Shown here piece after piece: positions 56,889 to 64,000 of a stretch of 64,000 nt of DNA. Each line of letters starts with the position of its first letter. The stretch's first letter is position 1. The position numbers and the translations under genes were made by a program. The notes beneath the pieces are model-generated. The model made no database searches, was not told the DNA's origin, and saw only the letters and a list, made by a program, of their open reading frames with translations. This DNA is from Stagnihabitans tardus. GTDB taxonomy: Bacteria > Pseudomonadota > Alphaproteobacteria > Rhodobacterales > Rhodobacteraceae. The stretch is taken from positions 124,001 through 188,000 of the forward strand of contig NZ_JAABNR010000006.1 of NCBI RefSeq assembly GCF_009925085.1. Direction: 5' to 3'.

Positions 56889-57971
56889 ATGATGGAAAAT
56901 GAAGCGCTGAGTGTCGCCGATCTCGTCCGGCTTGGCTTTTGCAGGATCGGGCGGTGGACGCTGACGGAGGACGCCCTTGGTCATGGCGCAACCGATGCGC
57001 ATCCTGACAGAGAGAAGATCCTGGCCACATCCCATGCGCTTTATGCCTTCGCCACCGGCGAAAAGGTTCTCTACATCGGCAAGACGGCCCAGGGTCTGGC
57101 AAGGCGCCTCGCGGGTTACAGCAGGCCAGGGGCGACCCAGGCCACGAACCGCAAGTGCCATGGCCTGATCCGCGCGGCGACCTTGCGCGGAGAGGCGATT
57201 GACCTCTACGGCTTCGCCCCGCCCACCGACATGGCCTTCCTCGGCTTTCCCGTAGATCTCGCCGCAGGTCTGGAGGACGTCTTGATCCGACGTTTTCGAC
57301 CCGCCTGGAACGGCGGAGGCGCGCAATCTGTCCGCAGGGCGATCCACGTAGGCGAACCACCATCCGCGGAAAAATTGAACTCGGAGCAGGCGACCTTCTC
57401 CATCGCGCTGTCGGCCACCTATTGGGAGAAGGGCATCGTCAACCCCGGCGTCGCGGTCAGCGACCTTTTCGGGGCCACCGATGCCGATCTGACGATCAGC
57501 TGTGCGCTTGGAATGTTGGCTGCAAACCGGCAGGGCGCAGATCAATCGGCCCCGACATGCGCGACCTTTGTGGGAACAAAGCCCGGTCAGAGTTCGCAGT
57601 GTGGCCTGCAATTGCTTGCCGAACCAGCTCGCGGCCTGCGGGTCGGGACTCCCGCACGGTCGAAAGGCCCGGAACCTTCGCCACCCGCGCTCAGCTGGCG
57701 GATGACTATTGGAGCCAGGCTGCGCCTCTGCAAGACGGAAGTTCTCGCGCCGGGCGCTGGCAACGGATCATCTGGCCTCTATCGCCCGCAGACAGGAATA
57801 TCCGCATTTGAAGCTGCGGCTCACATCATATCCCACCATGAACAGGGCCTTCTCCCACTGAGAGAGGTCAGGCGCGTCTTTTCCCGCCTCTTCAACCGTC
57901 TGTCGCAGAAGACGGCTGGGATCGCGCATCATCCGCGCGTGATTCTGGTCCATATCCTGACCGAACAATGA
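56889..57971 (+). CDS. GIY-YIG nuclease-like protein, C-terminal part doubtful
   Basis: A 360-residue frame. Residues 45-145 form a GIY-YIG nuclease domain: LYAF (51-54) and LYIG (61-64) for the GIY-YIG pair, ARRLAGYSRPG, and the metal-binding Glu129 in AAGLEDVLIRRFRPAWN. Similar proteins with a following SATYWEKGIVNPGV segment are restriction-type endonucleases (Eco29kI-like). After about residue 205 the sequence loses coding character and the frame may be shifted; the real protein may end earlier. It lies next to a helicase with a PLD nuclease domain, hinting at defence. It overlaps the opposite pseudogene at 57768. Confidence 0.65.
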   Translation: MMENEALSVADLVRLGFCRIGRWTLTEDALGHGATDAHPDREKILATSHALYAFATGEKVLYIGKTAQGLARRLAGYSRPGATQATNRKCHGLIRAATLRGEAIDLYGFAPPTDMAFLGFPVDLAAGLEDVLIRRFRPAWNGGGAQSVRRAIHVGEPPSAEKLNSEQATFSIALSATYWEKGIVNPGVAVSDLFGATDADLTISCALGMLAANRQGADQSAPTCATFVGTKPGQSSQCGLQLLAEPARGLRVGTPARSKGPEPSPPALSWRMTIGARLRLCKTEVLAPGAGNGSSGLYRPQTGISAFEAAAHIISHHEQGLLPLREVRRVFSRLFNRLSQKTAGIAHHPRVILVHILTEQ

Positions 57972-58738
57972 CCGAAACTCGAAGGTTGCGTCGCTGGGAT
58001 CCCGTTTGTTCTGCTGCCCCGGAATCTGCGTCTGCGATTCCCCCCAAAGAAACGCCAACTGGGCCGGGACGTCCCCTGCCTCCCGTGCGTGCAGATAATC
58101 CCGCGCCAAGAGCCCGAGTGCGGCACCGACGCGGCCGTCGTAGATGATCAAATTGTCTGGACTGGCTGCGGCATAGACCTTGGTCATCGCCGAATTCATC
58201 AAGAGATCTATTGCACTGAAGGGTTCAAGCCCAGGTTCTAGCCCGCGAAGATGTTTCACAGCCCGTTTGATATCTTGGCAGAGTTTGCTCTCGAGTGCGC
58301 GTTGCTCTACCCAGCACCGTGATCGGTTGGGGCCGTTCCTGTTGGGCCTCCCAACCCCACCCCAGTCGAAGATTTGCCCACAAATCGCAGCGGCACCCCG
58401 GTCGTCACCATGCTCAAGGGCATCCTGCAAGGCGATGGAGAGTTCAGGAAAGTTCCCCGGCCAGCAGTAGTTCTGCGCGGCCTTTCGCAAAGAATTGCGT
58501 CACCATGCTCAAGGGCATCCTGCAAGGCGCTGGAGAGTTCAGGAAAGTTCCCCGGCCAGCAGTAGTTCTGCGCGGCCTTTCGCAAAGAATTGCAATGCCA
58601 GAAAGTTCGTTGCCCCGGTCCTCTCGGCCCACGCCAGCTCGTCCAGGCAGCGTGATGCGTCACGCGATAGCAATGGTGAAATCCGTGCACCCCTCGATCA
58701 AGCAAGAACGCCGAAAAGCGCGAGAAATCATCGTCCAT
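57768..58738 (-). pseudogene. Hypothetical gene disrupted by a 95-bp tandem duplication
   Basis: The ATG at 58738 has AAAGGAG seven bases upstream (MDDDFSRFSAFLLDRG). The frame runs into the first copy of a 95-bp tandem repeat (58498-58592), is shifted by the second copy (58403-58497), and the good continuation AIDLLMNSAMTKVYAAASPD to the stop at 57768 lies in a different frame. Removing one 95-base unit restores one open frame of 291 codons. The protein has no family I recognise; its C-terminal half (AALGLLARDYLHA, RRDPSR-like segments) is globular. The end overlaps the GIY-YIG frame on the other strand. Confidence 0.7.
58403..58592. repeat. 95-bp tandem duplication
   Basis: The units 58403-58497 and 58498-58592 are identical except for one base (GGCGATGGAG versus GGCGCTGGAG). 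The period of 95 is not a multiple of three, so the repeat switches the reading frame of the minus-strand gene. The near identity points to a recent duplication. Confidence 0.92.
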
Positions 58739-58952
58739 TGCAAAGCTCCTTTCTCCAAACAGAGAGGCAAGATAAGCGAAGCGGGCTTTTGCGGCTAGGA
58801 CTCGAAGGCGACCGAAGGCTTTTTCATGCACTGTCGCAACGTTTGATGGGCCTCGAGGACAACGAGATTGCCACCCTAAGGCTCCAGGCGGGGCCTGGAC
58901 AAAGCCCGGGCCATGGCTAACCTGGGCCCGGAAAGTTATCGGAATCCCCCTA

Positions 58953-61769
58953 TTGTCCTGCCCCATCTGTTCGAACCCCGACGTGATCGCCGCCCCGCGC
59001 CATGTGCCCCGTTGGGCCGAGATGTCGGCTCCGGAACAATTCGCCATGCTGGCCCGGCTGGGTGAGGCCCTGGGGTCAGGTTTGCCGGGGTTCCATGCCA
59101 GTTCCGAACATGGGCATTTCCATCTGGCGCCCTCGGTTCCCGCAGGAACCCGGCTGACGACCGGGGGAGCGGACCCTCTTTTGCCCCTCCTCCTGCGCGA
59201 TATCGACCTTGCCAAACAGGTCGATCTTGCCGTGGCCTTCGCCATGACCTCGGGCGTCAAGCTGCTTCTCCCCTGGTTCCGCGATCTCCTGGCGCGCGGC
59301 GGGCGGCTGAGGATCGTCGTGGGCGATTACCTCGACGTTACCGAACCGCAGGCGCTTTGGCAGATCCTGGACCTGGAGGCGCAGGCTTTTGTCCACGAGA
59401 CCGGCACCGGCTCCTTCCACCCCAAGGCATGGCTTTTCCGCGCCGAGGATCGCACGGGGCGCGCGGTGGTTGGGTCATCGAACCTCAGCCAGACCGCCCT
59501 GACCTCTGGCGTCGAATGGAACCTGCATTCCGAGGGCGCGGCCGATGCCGTCGAGGCCGCCTTCGAGGAGCTTCTCCGCCATCCCAAGACCAGGCCCCTG
59601 ACGCCCGATTGGATCGAGGCCTATGCCGCCCGCCGCGATCCGCCACCCGCCAGCGTCAAGCTGGTGGCCGAAGAGCCGCTCGTGGCGCCCCCAGAACCGC
59701 ACCCGATCCAGGCCGCAGCCTTGGAGGCCCTGAAGGACACGCGCGCCAAGGGCCATGGCCGGGGCCTCGTCGTTCTGGCCACCGGCCTTGGCAAGACATG
59801 GCTGGCGGCTTTCGATAGCGCCCCCTTCGCCCGGGTCCTCTTCGTCGCCCACCGCGAAGAGATCCTGACCCAGGCCATGACCTCCTTCCGCCGCATCCGT
59901 CCCGACGCCCGGATCGGCCGCTATGACGGGACGGAAAAGGACGCCTCGGCCGACCTGGTCTTTGCCTCGATCCAGACCCTGGGCGCCGCAGCCCACTTGC
60001 GTCGCTTCTCCCCCGACGCCTTCGATTACATCGTGGTGGACGAGTTCCACCATGCCTCCGCCGCCAGCTATCGCGGGCTCTTGGCTCACTTCACCCCGCG
60101 TTTCCTCCTGGGCCTGACCGCCACGCCCGACCGCAGCGATGGTGCCGACCTCTTGGCCTTGTGCGAAGACAACCTCGTGTTCTCGGCAGACCTTTTCCAG
60201 GGGATCGAGGCCGGGCTTCTCTCGCCCTTCGCCTATGTCGGCGTGCCCGATGACATCGACTATGGCCAGATCCCCTGGCGGTCGAACCGCTTCGACCCGG
60301 CGGAACTGGAGGCCAAGCTTGCGACCGAAGCCCGGGCCGAGAATGCCTTCCAGGAATGGCAAAAGCACCGCGCCGGGCCTGCGATCGGCTTCTGTTGCTC
60401 CATGCGCCATGCCGATTTCATGGCGGAGTATTTCCGCGCCAAGGGGATCAAGGCGGCCTCGGTGCATTCGGGCCCAAGCTCTGCGCCGCGCGCCTCGTCG
60501 CTGTTGGACCTGCGCGAAGGGCGGCTCGAGATCCTCTTCGCCGTCGACATGTTCAACGAGGGCGTCGACCTGCCCGAGGTGGCCACGGTCCTCATGCTGC
60601 GCCCCACCGAGAGCGTGATCATCTGGCTGCAGCAGCTGGGTCGCGGCCTGCGCAAGCTGCCGGACAAGGTGCTGAAGGTGGTGGATTACATCGGCAACCA
60701 CCGGATCTTCCTGACCAAGCTGCGCGCCCTCCTGGGCGGAGGCCCCGGCGACCGCAGCCTCTCGCAGCGGCTGGACCAGGCGATGACGGGCAGGCTGGAG
60801 CTGCCGCCGGGCTGTTCGGTGACCTATGAGCTCGAAACCATCGAGATCCTGCGCGGCCTTCTGCGCCCGAAGGCCGCCAGTGACGAGCTGGAAGCGCAAT
60901 ACCGCGACTTCCACCTCCGGAACGGCCTCCGCCCCACGGCCTCCGAGATCGCGGCCATGGGCTTCGATCCGGCCAGAACCGGCCATGGCGGCTGGTTCGA
61001 CTTCGTGCGCGACATGGGCGACAGCGTGCCCCCCGCCTTGACGACCCACGGTGGCCTGTTGCGGCAGGTGGAGCGCGAGGCGACGATCTCCCGCGAGGAC
61101 CTGACGGCGCTGGAGGTCATGGCCGGAGGCGGCACCACCACGCGCGGCCTAAGGCTTTGGGCCGTCTCGCCCTTCTTTCGGCATGCCGATACGGGTTTGA
61201 CGCTCGCCCGCCATGGCGAGGGTCTGGGCGAGATGATCGCAGAGCTGGCAGATTGGCGGCTGGCCCAGACAAGGGCAAAAGAGGCTGCGGAGGCCCCTGC
61301 CCTTTATGTGACAGGGCCGGAGCTTTGGCGCGAATACTTCCGGCAGGACATAGCAGGGCTCTTTGGTTTGAAGTTCAACGAGCCGGCTTGGCGTCAGGGT
61401 ATAGTCCCACTTGGGAAAAGGCTCATCCTGCTCACGACCCTCGAGAAGGAAGGAATGTCTGCCGGGCATGAATATGATGACCGCTTCCTGTCAGCCCAGA
61501 AAATGCAATGGGCCAGCCAGAACAAGACGCGCAGGACCTCACTGCAGGGGCGTATCCTCAACGGCACCGAACCAGGCGGCGAAGTCCATCTCTTTGTTCG
61601 GAAGACCAGCAAGCGGGGCTCCAAGGCCGCCCCCTTCCTCTACTGCGGCCGCCCCAGGTTCTTGTCCTGGGAGGGCGAGGCCCCGATCACCGTGACCTGG
61701 GAGCTGCAGGAAACGGTGCCAGCACAGTTGCGCCGGGCACTGGGCGTTCCCGAGGAAGCCAAGCCTTGA
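58953..61769 (+). CDS. PLD-nuclease / superfamily 2 helicase / DUF3427 protein, defence-like
   Basis: A 938-residue protein. The first about 60 residues look like a truncated HIT domain (CPIC near the start, HGHFH at 53-57). Residues 75-200 form a phospholipase-D-type nuclease domain with the catalytic His156 and Lys158 (SFHPKAW) and Asn177 (GSSNLSQ). The helicase follows: ATGLGKT (276-282), DEFH (363-366), TATP (389-392), QLGRGLR (561-567). The C-terminal part is DUF3427-like, ending with a restriction-associated fold. The start is TTG at 58953; an ATG at 59022 is possible. Such proteins occur in defence islands. Confidence 0.85.
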   Translation: MSCPICSNPDVIAAPRHVPRWAEMSAPEQFAMLARLGEALGSGLPGFHASSEHGHFHLAPSVPAGTRLTTGGADPLLPLLLRDIDLAKQVDLAVAFAMTSGVKLLLPWFRDLLARGGRLRIVVGDYLDVTEPQALWQILDLEAQAFVHETGTGSFHPKAWLFRAEDRTGRAVVGSSNLSQTALTSGVEWNLHSEGAADAVEAAFEELLRHPKTRPLTPDWIEAYAARRDPPPASVKLVAEEPLVAPPEPHPIQAAALEALKDTRAKGHGRGLVVLATGLGKTWLAAFDSAPFARVLFVAHREEILTQAMTSFRRIRPDARIGRYDGTEKDASADLVFASIQTLGAAAHLRRFSPDAFDYIVVDEFHHASAASYRGLLAHFTPRFLLGLTATPDRSDGADLLALCEDNLVFSADLFQGIEAGLLSPFAYVGVPDDIDYGQIPWRSNRFDPAELEAKLATEARAENAFQEWQKHRAGPAIGFCCSMRHADFMAEYFRAKGIKAASVHSGPSSAPRASSLLDLREGRLEILFAVDMFNEGVDLPEVATVLMLRPTESVIIWLQQLGRGLRKLPDKVLKVVDYIGNHRIFLTKLRALLGGGPGDRSLSQRLDQAMTGRLELPPGCSVTYELETIEILRGLLRPKAASDELEAQYRDFHLRNGLRPTASEIAAMGFDPARTGHGGWFDFVRDMGDSVPPALTTHGGLLRQVEREATISREDLTALEVMAGGGTTTRGLRLWAVSPFFRHADTGLTLARHGEGLGEMIAELADWRLAQTRAKEAAEAPALYVTGPELWREYFRQDIAGLFGLKFNEPAWRQGIVPLGKRLILLTTLEKEGMSAGHEYDDRFLSAQKMQWASQNKTRRTSLQGRILNGTEPGGEVHLFVRKTSKRGSKAAPFLYCGRPRFLSWEGEAPITVTWELQETVPAQLRRALGVPEEAKP

Positions 61770-62640
61770 AGACCGCAGGCGAGCACGCCACACAGACCAT
61801 GCAGCTCCTGCCAATGGGCCGGTCTAGCGGCCGGCGCCGTCGATCCAGCATTTTGCCTGGGGTGAGGCGCTTGGGATAGTGCTCCACCATCCGCTCCAGG
61901 GCCGCGACCTTCTTGCGCCTGGCCCGCAGGGGTCTCAGGGTTTCCCCTGGCACGTCCAAACCCGTGACCCGCTTTCGGACATTTGCCCCCCCCTCACCCT
62001 CGACGCCCGTTCTGTCGATCAAGCGATGCAGCGCCCCCCGATGGGGATGTTCACGGCAAGGGCGCATGGTCTCGGCTGAGCATGCCGCGTCGGCATCTCC
62101 AATCCCGCGCCGACGCGGCGAAAAGGCCCTCGACGAACCCGGTCGTTTGCCGCAGCGCCATCCTCCCCTGACAGCCGGGCTGCTCCGCAGCGTTGCCATG
62201 GAGGGCCCCGCTTGCCGGTCGGGAGCAACCCAGGTCGTCAACGGCCCACAGCGCTTGGGGCGTTCACGATGGGCTCGGAGCCATGGCGCCTCGGGGACGG
62301 CATCGCCCGTGCCCCCTTCATTCCCCCCCGCCTTGCGAGGGACGTTCAAGACCCGGGTGCCAACGACGCTGAACAGATGTCCGCCGGATCGAGCGCCAGG
62401 ACCTTGCCTCTTGACAGGAGCAGGATGCCGCCCGCCCCAACCGGCCTCAATCGCTTCGACGATCTGGCGCCCCTGTCCTTCCATGACGCGGAAAGGGGCC
62501 GGTTCCCTTGCGCAGCGCGCCTCGCAAAAGGCCCCAAGGCCCCTTGCCCCGAGCCGGTTGGGGCGCCAGCCCCAGAGGCGAGACAAGGGAATGAGGGCGC
62601 TCTTGCGCCCTCTCCTCATGGTCGCCCCATGGCGCCGCGC
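61770..62640. other. Interval without supported genes between accessory and core DNA
   Basis: About 870 bases. Open frames exist on both strands but their products are Arg/Pro-rich and unlike known proteins, with no ribosome-binding sites. It may hold the decayed right boundary of the accessory region. Confidence 0.45.
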
Positions 62641-64000
62641 TCAGCCCTTCTTGTCGATATGCTTGCGCAGCCGCGAGGGCGCGTGCCACTTCGGGTTCTT
62701 GAACGGGTTCTTGTCGCCCTGGCTGCGCAGCGTCAGGCGAATCGGGGTGCCCGGCATGTCGAAATGGTCGCGCAACCCGTTCACCAGGTAGCGGCGATAG
62801 CTGTCGGGCATGTCCTCGGGATGCGAACACATCACCACGAAACCCGGAGGCCGCGTCTTGACCTGGGTCATGTAGCGCAGCCGGATGCGCTTGCCGCCGG
62901 GGGCGGGCGGCGGGTGGGCCTCGGTCATGGCGCCCAGCCAGGTGTTCAGCCGCGCCGTCGAAATCCGGCGGTTCCAGACCGCATGGGCCTTCAGGATCGC
63001 CTCGTGCAGCCGGTCCAGACCGCGCCCCGTCTTTCCCGAGATCGTAACCAGCGGAGCGCCGCGCAGCTGCGGCAGAAGACGTTCGAACATCTCCTTCAGC
63101 TCGGCGAGCTTCTCCTGCTTTTCCTCTTCCAGGTCCCATTTATTGATGGCGACGACCACCGCCCTGCCTTCGGTCTCGGCAAAGTCGCAGATGCGCAGGT
63201 CTTGCGTTTCAAACGGAATCTCGACGTCCAGAAGCACGACGACGACCTCGGCAAAGCGCACGGCGCGCAAGCCATCGGCGACCGAGAGCTTCTCCAGCTT
63301 CTCGACCACCTTGCCCTTCTTGCGCATCCCCGCCGTGTCGAAAATCCGCGTCGGAACGCCGTTCCAATCGGTCCGCACCGAGATCGCGTCGCGGGTGATC
63401 CCGGCCTCGGGGCCCGTCAGCAGGCGGTCAAAGCCCAAAATCTTGTTGATCAACGTGGACTTGCCCGCATTGGGCCGCCCGATGACGGCAATCTGCAACG
63501 GGTGCTTGTCCGAAGGGGTCCAGCTCAGGTCCTCTTCTTCGCTCTCGGCCTCTTCCTCGGAAATCTCGACCTCGACGATGGGCGCGTCCTCGACCGCGCG
63601 GGCGGCGAACTGCTCCTCAAACGGCAAAAGCGCGCGGTAGAGGTCGTCGATCCCCTCGCCATGTTCCGCAGACAGGCGGATCGGCTCGCCGAGGCCCAGG
63701 GACCAGGCCTCGATGGCGCCGCCGTCGCCCGCCTTGCCCTCGGCCTTGTTCACGCCAACGATGACCGTCTTGCCCTTCTTCCGCAGGATCTCGGCAAAGG
63801 TCTCGTCCGAGGGGGTCACGCCGACCCGCCCGTCGATCAGGAAAAGCGAGATATCTGCCATATCCACCGCCCGTTCCGTCAGGCGCCGCATCCGGCCCTG
63901 AAGGCTGTCGTCGGTGACCTCTTCCAGGCCGGCCGTGTCGATCACGGTAAAGCGCAGGTCGAAGAGCTTCGCATCGCCCTCGCGCAGGTCGCGGGTGACG
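62641..64000 (-). CDS. der: Ribosome-associated GTPase Der/EngA (partial, 5' end outside window)
   Basis: About 453 C-terminal residues of a tandem-GTPase protein required for 50S assembly. The visible part of the first G domain shows DTAGLEE and NKAEG. The second G domain is complete: GRPNAGKST (G1), DTAGMRKKG (G3), NKWDLEEEK (G4), and [10 protein letters not shown] (G5). The KH-like C-terminal domain follows ([20 protein letters not shown]) with a basic tail. An acidic stretch ([14 protein letters not shown]) links the G domains. The N-terminus lies beyond base 64000. Confidence 0.97.
   Translation of the reverse strand, partial: VTRDLREGDAKLFDLRFTVIDTAGLEEVTDDSLQGRMRRLTERAVDMADISLFLIDGRVGVTPSDETFAEILRKKGKTVIVGVNKAEGKAGDGGAIEAWSLGLGEPIRLSAEHGEGIDDLYRALLPFEEQFAARAVEDAPIVEVEISEEEAESEEEDLSWTPSDKHPLQIAVIGRPNAGKSTLINKILGFDRLLTGPEAGITRDAISVRTDWNGVPTRIFDTAGMRKKGKVVEKLEKLSVADGLRAVRFAEVVVVLLDVEIPFETQDLRICDFAETEGRAVVVAINKWDLEEEKQEKLAELKEMFERLLPQLRGAPLVTISGKTGRGLDRLHEAILKAHAVWNRRISTARLNTWLGAMTEAHPPPAPGGKRIRLRYMTQVKTRPPGFVVMCSHPEDMPDSYRRYLVNGLRDHFDMPGTPIRLTLRSQGDKNPFKNPKWHAPSRLRKHIDKKG

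Noticed and set aside
61687-62619. Long minus-strand frame after the helicase gene, considered as a decayed transposase
   Set aside because: The product is Arg/Pro-rich with no transposase motif (no DDE-type pattern), and no terminal inverted repeats were seen.
45538-62640. CRISPR array in the accessory region
   Set aside because: No regularly spaced repeats of suitable length were seen; the repeats found are tandem or inverted pairs.

Overview
The window is a GC-rich chromosomal segment that looks like an alphaproteobacterium of the order Rhodobacterales (Rhodobacter/Paracoccus type). The evidence is a complex I operon resembling the Paracoccus nqo cluster and interrupted by small extra genes; a RpoE/ChrR pair whose ChrR conserves every metal ligand described for the Rhodobacter sphaeroides protein; pervasive ATGA/GTGA/TGATG gene overlaps; and lineage-type palindromic repeats between genes. 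No species call is possible from sequence alone.

Bases 1-17670 (minus strand) hold the nuo operon in the order nuoA-B-C-D-E, two small membrane proteins, nuoF, three small exported proteins, nuoG, a lipoprotein, nuoH-I, a carboxymuconolactone-decarboxylase-like gene, nuoJ, two exported paralogues, nuoK-L-M-N (nuoN is cut by the window start). A promoter candidate lies before nuoA. Bases 17.7-26.8 kb carry a methylated-amine type catabolic operon (two FAD/GcvT-type oxidoreductases, a trimethylamine-methyltransferase-like protein without pyrrolysine, a 3-hydroxyisobutyrate-dehydrogenase-like enzyme) divergent from a LysR regulator. Bases 26.8-33.4 kb are the histidine utilisation genes hutC, hutF and hutI-H-U around a palindromic operator; hutG is not present. 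Two small conserved genes and a PHP-type metallohydrolase follow.

Bases 35.4-40.3 kb are the singlet-oxygen/ROS-type stress locus: chrR and rpoE on the minus strand and, divergently, a flavin amine oxidase-like protein, a DUF1365 protein, a DUF3833-like protein and a short-chain dehydrogenase. Both divergent transcription units have a TGATCC-type sigma-E promoter. Bases 40.5-45.5 kb hold housekeeping genes: rsmB, an SDHAF4-like gene, a cation diffusion facilitator, infA-maf-RNase G-yacG, and tRNA-Phe(GAA).

Downstream of the tRNA (45.6 to about 62.6 kb) the character changes to accessory DNA. It contains a small element with an AlpA-like protein, a DUF927-type ATPase, a serine recombinase and a Cro/CI-type regulator, decorated with several palindromes and repeats. 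Then come a 1418-residue VCBS/RTX secreted protein, gene-poor stretches, a GIY-YIG nuclease-like gene, a gene broken by a 95-bp tandem duplication, and a large PLD-nuclease/helicase/DUF3427 protein that looks defence-related. The der (engA) GTPase gene, cut by the window end, returns to the core genome.
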